Source: Polaribacter marinus (GTDB taxonomy: Bacteria > Bacteroidota > Bacteroidia > Flavobacteriales > Flavobacteriaceae). From it: 64,000 bases of DNA. A program made the position numbers and the translations under genes. Where the stretch lies: contig NZ_JAKQYM010000003.1 of assembly GCF_022662535.1 (NCBI RefSeq), positions 124,001 to 188,000 on the forward strand. Direction: 5' to 3'. The notes under the pieces are model-generated. The model was given only the letters and a program-made list of their open reading frames with translations. It made no database searches and was not told the DNA's origin. Below are positions 28,275-38,460 of the stretch, in pieces (positions within the stretch are counted from its first letter, which is position 1; each line of letters opens with the position of its first letter).

Positions 28275-29731
28275 TAAATTTCTTTACGTAAACGAGCAAC
28301 GGGCAAGTCTAATTGTTCTCTATATTTTGCAACCGTCCTTCTTGCAATTGGATAACCCTTTTCCTTTAAGATGGCAGCAAGTTTTTCGTCTGTCAAAGGT
28401 TTTTTCTTATTTTCTTCTGTTACAACAGTTTCTAATATTTTCTTTATTTCTTTTGTAGATACATCTTCTCCTTGATCATTTTTCATAGATTCAGAAAAGA
28501 ATTCCTTAATCAGTTTTGTACCATAGGGTGTAGAAACATATTTACTGTTTGCAACTCTAGAAACTGTAGAGACATCCATTTTTATTTTATCAGCAATATC
28601 TTTTAAGATCATTGGTTTTAACTTGCGCTCATCACCCGTTAAAAAATAATCATATTGATAATGCATAATTGTATTCATAGTTACTAACAATGTTTGTTGA
28701 CGTTGTTTTATGGCATCTATAAACCATTTAGCAGCATCTAATTTTTGTTTAATAAAGAATACTGCATCTTTTTGTGATTTATTCTTTACAGTAGATTCTT
28801 GGTAACCTTTTAACATGTTGTTGTATTCTCTAGAGATATGCAATTCTGGAGCATTTCTGGAATTTAATGTTAAGTCGAGCTCGCCATCTAAAATTTTAAT
28901 AGAAAAATCTGGAACAATTTGTTCTGCAATTTTATTATTACCGGCATAAGAACTTCCTGGTTTTGGATTTAATTTAGAGATTTCTTTATTAACTTCTTTT
29001 AGTTCTTCTTCAGAGATATTGAATTTTTCTTGTAATTTTTTATAATGTTTTTTTACAAAATGGTCAAATGCATTTTCTAAGATTTCTATAGCTAAAGACC
29101 TGATTTTAGTATTCTCTTTTGCCTTTAATTGAATAATTAAGCATTCTTTTAAATCTCTTGCCCCAACACCAACTGGGTCTAAGGTATGTACCACTTTGGT
29201 TAAAACAGAAATCACTTTTTCTTCTGTAGTAAATACATTTGCAGTAAATGCTAAATCATCTACTAGATCAATAATATTTCTTCTTATATAGCCACTATCA
29301 TCTATACTGCCAACTAAAAATTCTGCAATTGATTTTTCTTCTTCGTTTAATCTAAATGTATTTAATTGATTTTTTAAGGATTGATGAAAACTTGTTCCTG
29401 CTGCATAAGGCACATTTTTTTCCTCATCATCAGAAGAATAATTGTTGGCTTGAGTTTTATAGCTAGGAATTTCATCATCACTTAAATATTCATCAATATT
29501 AATGTCTTCAGCATCAATTTTTTCGGTACCAGTATCATCAAACTCGTTAGACATGTCATCATCAATAGAATCCATTTCTTCTTTACCAGTATCTAATGCA
29601 GGATTTTCTTCAATTTCTTGTTTTAGTCGTTCTTCAAAAGCTTGCGTAGGCAATTGAATTAACTTCATCAACTGAATTTGTTGAGGAGATAATTTCTGTA
29701 AGAGTTTATAATGTAAACTTTGTTTTAGCAT
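28274..29731 (-). CDS. rpoN: RNA polymerase sigma-54 factor
   Basis: Sigma-54, 485 residues, directing polymerase to -24/-12 promoters that need AAA+ activators. The N-terminal activator-interacting region (LQKLSPQQIQLMKLIQLPTQ) is complete. An acidic linker (about residues 48-90) follows, then the core-binding domain and the C-terminal RpoN box ARRTVAKYRE near residue 468. It lies downstream of asnS but beyond asnS's own terminator. A TATATTTG box read on the minus strand at 29744-29737 ends only 5 nt before the ATG. Confidence 0.95.
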   Translation of the reverse strand: MLKQSLHYKLLQKLSPQQIQLMKLIQLPTQAFEERLKQEIEENPALDTGKEEMDSIDDDMSNEFDDTGTEKIDAEDINIDEYLSDDEIPSYKTQANNYSSDDEEKNVPYAAGTSFHQSLKNQLNTFRLNEEEKSIAEFLVGSIDDSGYIRRNIIDLVDDLAFTANVFTTEEKVISVLTKVVHTLDPVGVGARDLKECLIIQLKAKENTKIRSLAIEILENAFDHFVKKHYKKLQEKFNISEEELKEVNKEISKLNPKPGSSYAGNNKIAEQIVPDFSIKILDGELDLTLNSRNAPELHISREYNNMLKGYQESTVKNKSQKDAVFFIKQKLDAAKWFIDAIKQRQQTLLVTMNTIMHYQYDYFLTGDERKLKPMILKDIADKIKMDVSTVSRVANSKYVSTPYGTKLIKEFFSESMKNDQGEDVSTKEIKKILETVVTEENKKKPLTDEKLAAILKEKGYPIARRTVAKYREQLDLPVARLRKEI

Positions 29732-29760
29732 ATAGACAAATATATGAAATCGGTTAAAAT

Positions 29761-29792
29761 AAAAACGTCATTCTGTTAGGAATGACGTTTTA
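29761..29792 (-). terminator. terminator after asnS
   Basis: A 12-bp stem (AAAACGTCATTC with GAATGACGTTTT) and a short loop. Read on the minus strand it follows the asnS stop by about 24 bp and ends in T residues, separating asnS from rpoN. Confidence 0.82.
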
Positions 29793-29815
29793 GAATAGTA
29801 AGTTTTATGTTTTTT

Positions 29816-31249
29816 TTAAAACTCTGCGTTTTGTGGTGTTCTAGGGAATGGAATTACGTCTCTAATATTTCCCATTCCTGTTGCAAATTGTACTAAGCGT
29901 TCAAATCCTAATCCAAAACCAGAATGAACAGCTGTACCAAATTTACGTAAATCTAAATACCACCAAAGTTCTTTTTCATCAATTCCCATAGCTTTAATCT
30001 TGTCAACTAAAACATCATAACGTTCTTCTCTTTGAGAACCTCCAACGATTTCTCCAATACCAGGAAAAAGTACATCCATTGCTCTTACAGTTTTTCCATC
30101 TTCATTTAAACGCATGTAAAATGCTTTAATATTTGCTGGATAATCGAATAAGATTACCGGACATTTAAAGTGTTTTTCAACTAAAAACCGCTCGTGTTCA
30201 GACTGTAAATCTGCTCCCCATTCATTAATTGGGAATTGAAATTTCTTCTTTTTGTTTGGTTTTGAATTGCGTAAAATATCTATAGCTTCTGTGTAAGAAA
30301 CTCTTTTAAAGTTGTTATCAACTACAAATTGTAGTTTTTCTAACAAACTCATATCACTTCTTTCAGCTTGTGGTTTGCTTTTTTCTTCTTGGGTTAAGCG
30401 TTGGTCTAAAAACTCTAAATCGTCTTTACAGTGTTCTAAAACATAGCTTAAAACAGATTTAATGAAATCTTCAGATAAATCCATATTACCATCTAAATCC
30501 ATAAAGGCAACTTCAGGTTCTATCATCCAAAATTCTGCTAAATGACGAGTTGTGTTAGAGTTTTCTGCTCTAAAAGTAGGACCAAAAGTATATACTTTAC
30601 CTAGTGCCATTGCAAAGGTTTCTGCTTCTAATTGCCCCGAAACAGTTAGGTTTGTTTCTTTTCCGAAAAAGTCTTTGGTATAATCTATATTTCCATCTTC
30701 TGTTAATGGAGCTTTATTATCTTCAAACGTGGTAACTCTAAACATTTCTCCTGCACCTTCAGCATCAGAACCGGTAACAATTGGAGTGTTTACATAATTA
30801 AAACCATTTTCTTGAAAATATTTATGCACTGCAAATGATAGTTTAGATCGCACTCTCATTACTGCGCTAAATGTATTTGTTCTTACACGTAAATGTGCAT
30901 TTTCTCTTAAAAACTCAAAACTGTGTTTTTTAGGTTGAATAGGGTATTCATCTGCATTAGAATCTCCTAGAATTTCAATATTAGAAACTTGAATTTCTAC
31001 AGATTGTCCTCTACCTTGACTTTCTGTTAAGGTTCCTTTTACTTCAATTGCAGCTCCTGTGGTAATTCTTTTTAGAGTTTCTTCTTCCGTGTTTTCAAAA
31101 TCGATTACACATTGAATGTTTTTTATTGTAGAACCATCATTTAGAGCAATAAAACGATTGCTTCTAAAAGTTCTAACCCAACCTTTTAAGGTTACTTCTT
31201 GTAAAAATGTATCCGATTTTAAAATTTCGGCAACGTTACTTTTCATCAT
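29816..31249 (-). CDS. asnS: asparaginyl-tRNA synthetase
   Basis: Class IIb tRNA synthetase, 477 residues, charging tRNA-Asn. An OB-fold anticodon-binding domain ([18 protein letters not shown]) occupies the first 110 residues. Class II motif 2 is [20 protein letters not shown] and motif 3 is [12 protein letters not shown]. The block [21 protein letters not shown] [14 protein letters not shown] favours AsnRS over AspRS. Two consecutive ATG codons leave the start ambiguous by one residue. A consensus promoter lies upstream and a terminator downstream, so it is monocistronic. Confidence 0.97.
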   Translation of the reverse strand: MMKSNVAEILKSDTFLQEVTLKGWVRTFRSNRFIALNDGSTIKNIQCVIDFENTEEETLKRITTGAAIEVKGTLTESQGRGQSVEIQVSNIEILGDSNADEYPIQPKKHSFEFLRENAHLRVRTNTFSAVMRVRSKLSFAVHKYFQENGFNYVNTPIVTGSDAEGAGEMFRVTTFEDNKAPLTEDGNIDYTKDFFGKETNLTVSGQLEAETFAMALGKVYTFGPTFRAENSNTTRHLAEFWMIEPEVAFMDLDGNMDLSEDFIKSVLSYVLEHCKDDLEFLDQRLTQEEKSKPQAERSDMSLLEKLQFVVDNNFKRVSYTEAIDILRNSKPNKKKKFQFPINEWGADLQSEHERFLVEKHFKCPVILFDYPANIKAFYMRLNEDGKTVRAMDVLFPGIGEIVGGSQREERYDVLVDKIKAMGIDEKELWWYLDLRKFGTAVHSGFGLGFERLVQFATGMGNIRDVIPFPRTPQNAEF

Positions 31250-31293
31250 CTTTAAAATAAAATATGCCTTCTTTTAGGCAAAATTTGAAATGC

Positions 31294-31323
31294 AAAGATA
31301 CTTTTTTGATGTAAGATGAGCAA
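31294..31323 (-). promoter_or_regulatory. Bacteroidota promoter for asnS
   Basis: On the minus strand TTG (31323-31321) is followed after exactly 19 bp by TATCTTTG (31301-31294). This is a full match to TTG-N19-TAnnTTTG, 45 bp before the asnS start. Confidence 0.75.
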
Positions 31324-31440
31324 TGATATTTAAGAGATATGGGAATTTATGATTAATAATTTTTATTTTATCTTTTTTGTATATTTACTAAAACCATAAT
31401 TTTTGTTTTTTTATTATAAATAAAAGATTTTTATTACTGT

Positions 31441-31941
31441 ATGAAAGTTTATCAAGGTGAGTATTTATCTATTGCATTTGAAGAAGAAAATAATAGGTTT
31501 ATTAATTTTTGGAACTCTACTCCGAAAGATTTAGCTTCATTTAAAAATGAATTGTTGAATTATTTAGAAAGCTTAAAGAAATTTAACCCAACTCAAATAA
31601 TTTGGTTACAACAAAATTTTACTCATCAAATAGATAATTCTACTAAATTGTGGGTAGAAGAAAATATTTTAAAACCTAGATTTAAAGCAGGCTATGTTAA
31701 GGTAGATAAGGATGGTTTTCATCCCATTGCTTTTGTTGTTGGTAAAGATGTGTTATCTCATATGGAAGTTATGGGGGTGTTTGATGAACCCAATCCTAGT
31801 GTTTTTAAACCAAAACATTTTGCTACAGAACAAGATGCAAGAAATTGGTTAGATCATAAACTAGAACTAGCTCCCCAAAAGAATTTAAAAACAGAAATTT
31901 TATATAAAGGTTTAGATGCTAATGGAAAAGCTATAATTTAG
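31441..31941 (+). CDS. STAS-like N-terminal half of an interrupted regulator
   Basis: A 166-residue protein of mixed alpha/beta composition. FATEQDARNWLDHKLEL near the C-terminus resembles the end of SpoIIAA/STAS-like domains seen in other Bacteroidota proteins, a weak assignment. It ends at a TAG (31939-31941). The same frame continues without another stop for 95 codons and encodes a LuxR-type HTH. The two parts probably came from one regulator of about 262 residues. The product may still fold as a separate domain; the gene may also be a pseudogene, or the TAG a sequencing error. It is divergent from asnS. Confidence 0.65.
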   Translation: MKVYQGEYLSIAFEEENNRFINFWNSTPKDLASFKNELLNYLESLKKFNPTQIIWLQQNFTHQIDNSTKLWVEENILKPRFKAGYVKVDKDGFHPIAFVVGKDVLSHMEVMGVFDEPNPSVFKPKHFATEQDARNWLDHKLELAPQKNLKTEILYKGLDANGKAII

Positions 31942-32037
31942 TTAAAAAAACCGGCATCTGAAATTGTAGATACAATAAAATCTTTTAAAAATATTCTTGA
32001 TGAAAATGATTTCATTAAATCTAATATAGATAAATAT

Positions 32038-32229
32038 TTGTCTTTAACGAAAAGAGAAAAGGAAGTTTTAAAATATCTATCGAAAGGAGAAAAACAGAAA
32101 GAAATTGCAGAAAAGCTTTTTATATCGACACATACATTAAGAGAGCATTGGAAGAAGATTAAAAGAAAACTCGAGGTCCAAACCACAAATGAACTGATAA
32201 AGTATTGCAATGCTTTTCAATCAAAGTAA
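32038..32229 (+). CDS. LuxR-type HTH fragment, in frame after the TAG
   Basis: A GerE/LuxR helix-turn-helix (LTKREKEVLKYLSKGEKQKE through STHTLREHWKKIKRKLEV) of 63 residues if TTG at 32038 is used. The open frame actually extends back without a stop to the TAG at 31939, adding a linker (KKPASEIVDTIKSFK and onward) and no ATG. The HTH itself is intact, with TKREKEVL, EIAEKLFIS and KIKRKL as in the family. It is therefore either the C-terminal domain of an interrupted gene, or a small stand-alone regulator with a non-ATG start. Confidence 0.5.
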   Translation: MSLTKREKEVLKYLSKGEKQKEIAEKLFISTHTLREHWKKIKRKLEVQTTNELIKYCNAFQSK

Positions 32230-32242
32230 TCATCTCAAATAA

Positions 32243-34612
32243 TTATTCTTTATCTTCTTTAGGGGGTAAAATTCTTATAGAAGGTTCTTTGAATACTTTC
32301 TTATTTGCAATCTTTTTTTCAAAAGTTAACAATAAAGAAGGTAGTAAAAGTAAATTAGAAACCATTGCCAAAAGCAAGGTAATAGAAACCAAACCACCTA
32401 ATGCAATTGTACCACCAAAACTAGATAGGGTAAAAGTTAAAAAACCAAAAAACAAAACGATAGAAGTATAAAACATGCTTACTCCTGTTTCTCGTAAAGC
32501 TGCATAAACAGATTGTTTTACTCGCCATTTATTCGTGATGAGTTCTTGTCTGTATTTTGCTAAGAAATGAATTGTATCATCTACAGAAATCCCAAATGCA
32601 ATACTAAAGACTAAAATGGTTGATGGTTTTATAGGGATGTCAAAATACCCCATTAAACCAGCAGTTATTAACAGTGGAAGTATGTTTGGTAAAAGTGAAA
32701 TTAAAATCATTTGTGGAGATCGAAACATCCAGGCCATAAAAAGTGCAATTAAAAGAATGGCTAATGATAGTGAAATCACTAAATTATTTATTAGATAATT
32801 CGTCCCTTTTATAAATACCAATGCTTTTCCTGTGATTGTAACTTTATATTTTTCTGAAGGAAATTCTTTTTTGATTACGGCCTGTAATCTTTCTTGAATT
32901 ACATTCATTTTATCTGTACCAATATCTTTCATAAAGGTTGTGATTCTTGCATATCTTCCAGTAGAATCTACAAAGTTTTTTAGCATTCCAGCCTCACTAT
33001 TAGAGTTTTTGGTATAAGAAAAAATATAGCTTTGTTCTTGATTTGTAGGTAATTGATAATATTTAGGGTTTCCTTTGTAATATGCTTGTTTAGAGTATTT
33101 TACAAGATTTACTACCGAGATAGGTTTTGACAATTCAGGAAATGATTCTATAGTTTCATTGATTTTATCCATCTTTTTTAAAGTGGATAATTTCATAACA
33201 CCTTTGTCTTTTTTTGTGTCGATTAAAATTTCTAAGGGCATAATTCCTCCAAACTCTCTCTCAAAAAACTTTATGTCTTTATAAAATTGTTTGCTTTTTG
33301 GCATATCTTCTATTAGACTTCCAGAAACTCTAATTTTGTATACACCAATTATACCTGCCATAATAACAATAACTGTAGCAAAGTATATGGCAATACGATG
33401 ATCTTTTACCGTTTTTTCCATCCAATTTACTACATTCTCAATCCATCTTGTTTCAAGATGATTCAAATGTTTCTTCTTTGGAAGCGGCATAAAACTGTAA
33501 ATAATAGGAATAATTAACAGTGCTAAAATAAAAATACTAACAATGTTTACAGAAGCTAAAATTCCAAATTCACGTAACAAATTACTTTTTACAAATACAA
33601 AAGTAGCAAAACCAGATGCTGTTGTAATATTGGTCATTAAAGTAGCATTACCTACTTTAGTTATTACACGCTGTAAAGCTTTAGCTTGCTGACCGTGTTT
33701 TTTTATTTCTTGCTGATATTTATTGATAAGAAAAACTGCATTTGGAACACCAATAACTATAATTAATGGAGGTATTAATGCAGATAAAACGGTGATTTCA
33801 TATCGAAACCAGCCAATAAATCCAAATGCCCAAATTACACCAATTAAAACAACTAAAAGAGTAATAAAGGTTGCTCTAAACGATCTAAAAAAGAAAAAGA
33901 AGATAATAGCTGTAATACCCAGTGCACCTACAACAAAAAGTATGATTTCATCTTGAATATTTTGTGCATTTAATGTTCTAATATAGGGCATTCCAGAAAT
34001 TCGAACATCTACATTGTTGTCTTTCTCAAATTTTTCTATATTAGGTATTAGCTTGTCAAAAATAAAATCTCTTCGTTTAGGGGTGTTTATGATTTCTTTT
34101 TTAATGTAGATAGCAGTTTGTAAAGTACCTGTTTCTTTATTAAAAAGAAGATTATCATAAAAAGGTAATTTTTCAAAAAGTTGTTTTTTTATTTCTGAAA
34201 CTTCTTTTAAACTTTTGGGTTCTGTTTCATATAAAGGTTCTAAAACAAATTTTCTTTTTTTTCTATCTGCTTTTAGTTTTTGTACATCAGCAATAGAAAG
34301 GGTAAAATCGATTTCTTCTAAATCATCAAATTCATCGACAAGTTTGTTCCAAGCATTGAATTTTTTGGGTGTAAAAACAGTTGAATCTTTAATGCCAAGA
34401 ATGACAAGGTTTCCTTCTTCACCAAATATTTCTAGAAACTTATTGTACTCTAAATTTGCTTCATGATTTTCTGGTAATAAGTTTGCCTCTGTATAGGAGA
34501 ATTTCATATACTTCATCTGAGAGGCTAATAACCCAGTAATGATGGCAATACACAATAAAACCAAGTAGCGGTTTCTTAAAATTAAACCAGCAACTTTTGT
34601 CCAGAAATTCAT
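32243..34612 (-). CDS. MMPL/RND-family exporter
   Basis: An inner-membrane transporter of 789 residues with two repeats. Each repeat has one membrane helix, a large periplasmic domain and a cluster of five to six helices. The second cluster contains AFGISVDDTIHFLAKYRQEL and the first GVPNAVFLINKYQQEI, both carrying the polar positions used for proton coupling. The sequence fits the MMPL group (lipid or hopanoid export) better than AcrB because it is shorter and has no partner membrane-fusion or TolC gene nearby. The substrate is unknown. A -7 box TACCTTTG is read on the minus strand at 34635-34628. Confidence 0.87.
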   Translation of the reverse strand: MNFWTKVAGLILRNRYLVLLCIAIITGLLASQMKYMKFSYTEANLLPENHEANLEYNKFLEIFGEEGNLVILGIKDSTVFTPKKFNAWNKLVDEFDDLEEIDFTLSIADVQKLKADRKKRKFVLEPLYETEPKSLKEVSEIKKQLFEKLPFYDNLLFNKETGTLQTAIYIKKEIINTPKRRDFIFDKLIPNIEKFEKDNNVDVRISGMPYIRTLNAQNIQDEIILFVVGALGITAIIFFFFFRSFRATFITLLVVLIGVIWAFGFIGWFRYEITVLSALIPPLIIVIGVPNAVFLINKYQQEIKKHGQQAKALQRVITKVGNATLMTNITTASGFATFVFVKSNLLREFGILASVNIVSIFILALLIIPIIYSFMPLPKKKHLNHLETRWIENVVNWMEKTVKDHRIAIYFATVIVIMAGIIGVYKIRVSGSLIEDMPKSKQFYKDIKFFEREFGGIMPLEILIDTKKDKGVMKLSTLKKMDKINETIESFPELSKPISVVNLVKYSKQAYYKGNPKYYQLPTNQEQSYIFSYTKNSNSEAGMLKNFVDSTGRYARITTFMKDIGTDKMNVIQERLQAVIKKEFPSEKYKVTITGKALVFIKGTNYLINNLVISLSLAILLIALFMAWMFRSPQMILISLLPNILPLLITAGLMGYFDIPIKPSTILVFSIAFGISVDDTIHFLAKYRQELITNKWRVKQSVYAALRETGVSMFYTSIVLFFGFLTFTLSSFGGTIALGGLVSITLLLAMVSNLLLLPSLLLTFEKKIANKKVFKEPSIRILPPKEDKE

Positions 34613-34660
34613 TTAGAAAAATTTAAGCAAAGGTAATTAAATTGTAGAACTGTTATAAAC

Positions 34661-34693
34661 AAAAAAAGAGTGTTTTAAAAACACTCTTTTTAA
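34661..34693 (-). terminator. terminator after frr
   Basis: A stem of about 12 bp (AAAAAGAGTGTT with AACACTCTTTTT) with a short A/T loop. On the minus strand it lies about 16 bp after the frr stop and ends in a T run. Confidence 0.82.
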
Positions 34694-34708
34694 ATGATTT
34701 TAAAGAAA

Positions 34709-35263
34709 TTATACGGTCATTATTTCTTTCTCTTTGATAGAGAATTTATCGTCTATTTCTTTAACAAATGTATTTGTTAATTCTTGAACGTTGTCTTCAG
34801 CAATTTTTTTCATATCATCAGAAACGTCAGTTTTCTTGATATCGTTATTTGCATCTTTTCTTGCATTTCTAATACCAACTTTAGCATGCTCTGCTTCTGC
34901 TTTAGCTTGTTTTGCTAAACCACGTCTTCTTTCTTCTGTTAATGGTGGAACATTAATCATAATAATGTCTCCATTATTCATCGGGTTAAATCCTAAATTG
35001 GCTAATTGAATTGCTCTTTCAATTTCTTGCAACATATTTTTTTCCCAAGGTTGTATGGCAATAGTTCTTGGGTCTGGTGTACTAACGTTTGCTACTTGAC
35101 CTAATGGTGTTTGAGAACCATAATAATCTACCATTACAGTTCCAAGCATTGCAGGTGTTGCTTTACCTGCTCTAATTGAGCGTAATTCTTTTATTAAATG
35201 CTCTATGGCATTATTCATAGCCTCTTTAGCCGTATCTAATATAAATTCAATTTCTTCGTTCAT
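34709..35263 (-). CDS. frr: ribosome recycling factor
   Basis: RRF, 184 residues, normal length. With EF-G it splits post-termination ribosomes. Typical blocks are ELRSIRAGKATPAMLGTVMVDYYGS, NVSTPDPRTIAIQPWEK and RRGLAKQAKAEAEHAKVGIRN. It begins 26 bp after pyrH and ends the translation-gene cluster. Confidence 0.97.
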   Translation of the reverse strand: MNEEIEFILDTAKEAMNNAIEHLIKELRSIRAGKATPAMLGTVMVDYYGSQTPLGQVANVSTPDPRTIAIQPWEKNMLQEIERAIQLANLGFNPMNNGDIIMINVPPLTEERRRGLAKQAKAEAEHAKVGIRNARKDANNDIKKTDVSDDMKKIAEDNVQELTNTFVKEIDDKFSIKEKEIMTV

Positions 35264-35289
35264 CTCCCCTAATAATTTAAAGATTTTGA

Positions 35290-36024
<735 letters not shown>

Positions 36025-36061
36025 CTACGTATTTTTTTTGATTTTCCTTTTTTTCATAAAT

Positions 36062-36096
36062 AAAAAAAACCTCGCATGATGCGAGGCTTTTTTAAA
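36062..36096 (-). terminator. terminator after tsf
   Basis: A GC-rich stem (CCTCGC with GCGAGG, extended by flanking A and T runs) with a 5-nt loop. On the minus strand it lies 20 bp after the tsf stop and ends in T residues. Confidence 0.85.
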
Positions 36097-36115
36097 AGTA
36101 TATTTAGTAGGATAC

Positions 36116-37087
36116 TTATCCTAAAGTAACTCTTTTGAAAGTTGAAATTTCAACATCACCATACGTTTTAACGTATTGAGCAACATTTTTCTTTTCATCT
36201 TTAATAAAAGATTGGTCTAAAAGACATTGTTCCATATCTAAAGTTGTGTTGTCAGAAATAAATCTTTCCATTTTTCCAGGTAAGATTCTATCCCAGATTT
36301 TTTCTGGTTTTCCTTCTGCAGCTAATTCAGCTTTAGCAGCTTCTTCAGCTTTAGCTAAAACCTCATCAGATAACTGAGACATAGAAATAAATTGAGGAAC
36401 ATTTTTCAATGTTTTCCCTAATCTTCCTAATTCAATATTATCTTTTTCGATCACAGCAATTCTTGCTTCTGTTTCAGCAGCAACATATGCAGGGTCAAAA
36501 TCTTTATAAGATAAAGTTGTAGCTCCCATTGAAGCAACTTGCATTGCAACATCTTTAGCTAAAGTTTCTGCGTTATCTACAACAGCAGACAAACCAACTA
36601 AGGCAGCAATTTTACCTATGTGAGTATAAGCACCAACATATGCAGCTTCAATTTTTTCAAATGCAGTAATGTCTAACTTTTCTCCAATAACACCAGTTTG
36701 TTCAACTAATTTATCAGCAACAGTCATTCCACCAAAATCAGCAGCTAAGAAAGATTCTTTATCTGTAGAGTTTAAAGCGATGTCTGCAAATTGACCAGCT
36801 AATTCAACGAAAGATTCGTTTTTACCAACAAAATCAGTTTCACAAGCTAAAACGATTGCAACACCTGCAGTTTTATCGTCATTAATTCTTGTTACTGCAA
36901 CTCCTTCTGTAGATTCTCTATCAGCTCTTTTTGCAGCAATTTTTTGACCTTTTTTACGTAAAATATCAATTGCTTTGTCGAAATCTCCAGCAGCTTCTAC
37001 TAATGCCTTTTTACAGTCCATCATTCCAGCTCCAGTTGCCTCTCTTAATTTTTTAACATCAGCAGCACTAATCTTTACTGTTTCCAT
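36116..37087 (-). CDS. tsf: elongation factor Ts
   Basis: EF-Ts, 323 residues, the nucleotide exchange factor for EF-Tu. The N-terminal UBA domain and the TDFVGKN motif (CETDFVGKNESF) are conserved. The start region VKKLREATGAGMMDCKKAL is typical. It follows rpsB after 27 bp, as in most bacteria, and is closed by a strong terminator. Confidence 0.97.
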   Translation of the reverse strand: METVKISAADVKKLREATGAGMMDCKKALVEAAGDFDKAIDILRKKGQKIAAKRADRESTEGVAVTRINDDKTAGVAIVLACETDFVGKNESFVELAGQFADIALNSTDKESFLAADFGGMTVADKLVEQTGVIGEKLDITAFEKIEAAYVGAYTHIGKIAALVGLSAVVDNAETLAKDVAMQVASMGATTLSYKDFDPAYVAAETEARIAVIEKDNIELGRLGKTLKNVPQFISMSQLSDEVLAKAEEAAKAELAAEGKPEKIWDRILPGKMERFISDNTTLDMEQCLLDQSFIKDEKKNVAQYVKTYGDVEISTFKRVTLG

Positions 37088-37114
37088 GTTATTTATATTT
37101 TTTAATTATACTTA

Positions 37115-37927
37115 TTATTTTTCTTCAGCAGGAGTTTCAGTTATTTCAGCTTTAGGCTCTTCAACCTTTGCTTCTTTAACTTTAGGAGTTGCTTTTTCTG
37201 CTTTTGGAGCTGCAACTTCTTTTACTTTTTCTTTGTCTGCTTTTCTATCTGATAAACCTTCTGCTATTGCATCAGTTACAAAAGATAATACTTTGTCTAT
37301 AGACTTAGAAGCATCATCATTTGCAGGAATTACAAAATCTACTAATCTTGGATCAGAGTTTGTATCTACCATTGCAAAAATAGGAATGTTTAATTTTTGA
37401 GCTTCTGCAATTGCAATGTGCTCTTTTTTAATATCTACTACAAATAATGCACCAGGTAAACGAGTCATATCTGAAATAGAACCTAAATTCTTTTCTAATT
37501 TTTCTCTCTGACGATTGATTTGTAATTTCTCTCTTTTAGACAATGCGTCAAAAGAACCATCTTGTTTCATTCTATCAATTTGAGCCATTTTTTTAACAGC
37601 TTTTCTAATAGTAACAAAATTTGTTAACATTCCTCCAGGCCATCTTTCTGTAATGAAAGGCATGTTTACTGCTTTTGCTTTTTCTGCAACGATGTCTTTT
37701 GCTTGTTTCTTAGTAGCAACGAATAAAATTTTACGTCCAGAATTTGCAATCTTTTTTAAAGCTTCTGAAGTTTCTTCTATTTTTGCTGCTGTTTTATACA
37801 AGTCAATGATGTGTACACCATTTCTTTCTGTATAAATGTATGGAGCCATGTTTGGATTCCATTTTCTAGTTAAGTGTCCAAAATGAACACCATTGTCTAA
37901 TAACTCTTGAATGTTTACGTTTGCCAT
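37115..37927 (-). CDS. rpsB: 30S ribosomal protein S2
   Basis: Ribosomal protein S2, 270 residues. The typical blocks are GVHFGHLTRKWNPNMAPYIY, FVATKKQAKDIV, ERWPGGMLTNF and AMVDTNSDPRLVDFVIPAND. The last 40 or so residues form a low-complexity Lys/Glu/Ala/Pro extension common in Bacteroidota. tsf follows after 27 bp. The 146-bp gap from rpsI shows no clear promoter or terminator. Confidence 0.97.
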   Translation of the reverse strand: MANVNIQELLDNGVHFGHLTRKWNPNMAPYIYTERNGVHIIDLYKTAAKIEETSEALKKIANSGRKILFVATKKQAKDIVAEKAKAVNMPFITERWPGGMLTNFVTIRKAVKKMAQIDRMKQDGSFDALSKREKLQINRQREKLEKNLGSISDMTRLPGALFVVDIKKEHIAIAEAQKLNIPIFAMVDTNSDPRLVDFVIPANDDASKSIDKVLSFVTDAIAEGLSDRKADKEKVKEVAAPKAEKATPKVKEAKVEEPKAEITETPAEEK

Positions 37928-38073
37928 TTTTTAAATGTGTTTACTTTCTGTTTTGAAATCAATATACAAGTAGTCTTTCGAGTCTTATATATTTAGATGC
38001 TAAACTGTTTAATATTAAATTATATAATAACAGTTCTCGATATAATAAAGTGCAGAATAAATTCTGCGCAATA

Positions 38074-38460
38074 TTAACGTTTCGAGAATTGGAATTTTTT
38101 ACGTGCTTTTTTCTGACCGAATTTTTTACGTTCAACCATTCTTGGGTCACGAGTTAATAAGCCTTCTGGTTTTAATACCAATCTGTGCTCTTCGTTGATA
38201 GCAACTAAAGCTCTTGTAATAGCCAAACGAATTGCTTCTGCTTGTCCTGTTACACCACCACCATAAACATTTACTTTGATGTCGTAAGACTCTAAGTTTT
38301 CTGTTAACATTAATGGTTGTTGTACTTTATATTGTAAAGTTCCTGTTGTAAAGTAACTTTTATAATCTTTCTTGTTAACTGTAATGTTACCGCTTCCTTC
38401 AGATAGGTATATACGAGCAACAGCAGTTTTTCTTCTACCGATTTTGTGAACTGTATCCAT
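38074..38460 (-). CDS. rpsI: 30S ribosomal protein S9
   Basis: Ribosomal protein S9, 128 residues, complete with the C-terminal KKFQFSKR tail that reaches the P-site tRNA. Blocks: IGRRKTAVARIYLSEGSG, GGGVTGQAEAIRLAITRAL and RDPRMVERKKFGQKKARK. Its ATG overlaps the rplM stop by one nucleotide (TAATG), so translation is coupled. Confidence 0.98.
   Translation of the reverse strand: MDTVHKIGRRKTAVARIYLSEGSGNITVNKKDYKSYFTTGTLQYKVQQPLMLTENLESYDIKVNVYGGGVTGQAEAIRLAITRALVAINEEHRLVLKPEGLLTRDPRMVERKKFGQKKARKKFQFSKR

Noticed and set aside
37959..38150. 63-codon minus-strand frame overlapping rpsI
   Set aside because: It overlaps the end of rpsI in another frame and runs into an AT-rich gap; no protein family features.
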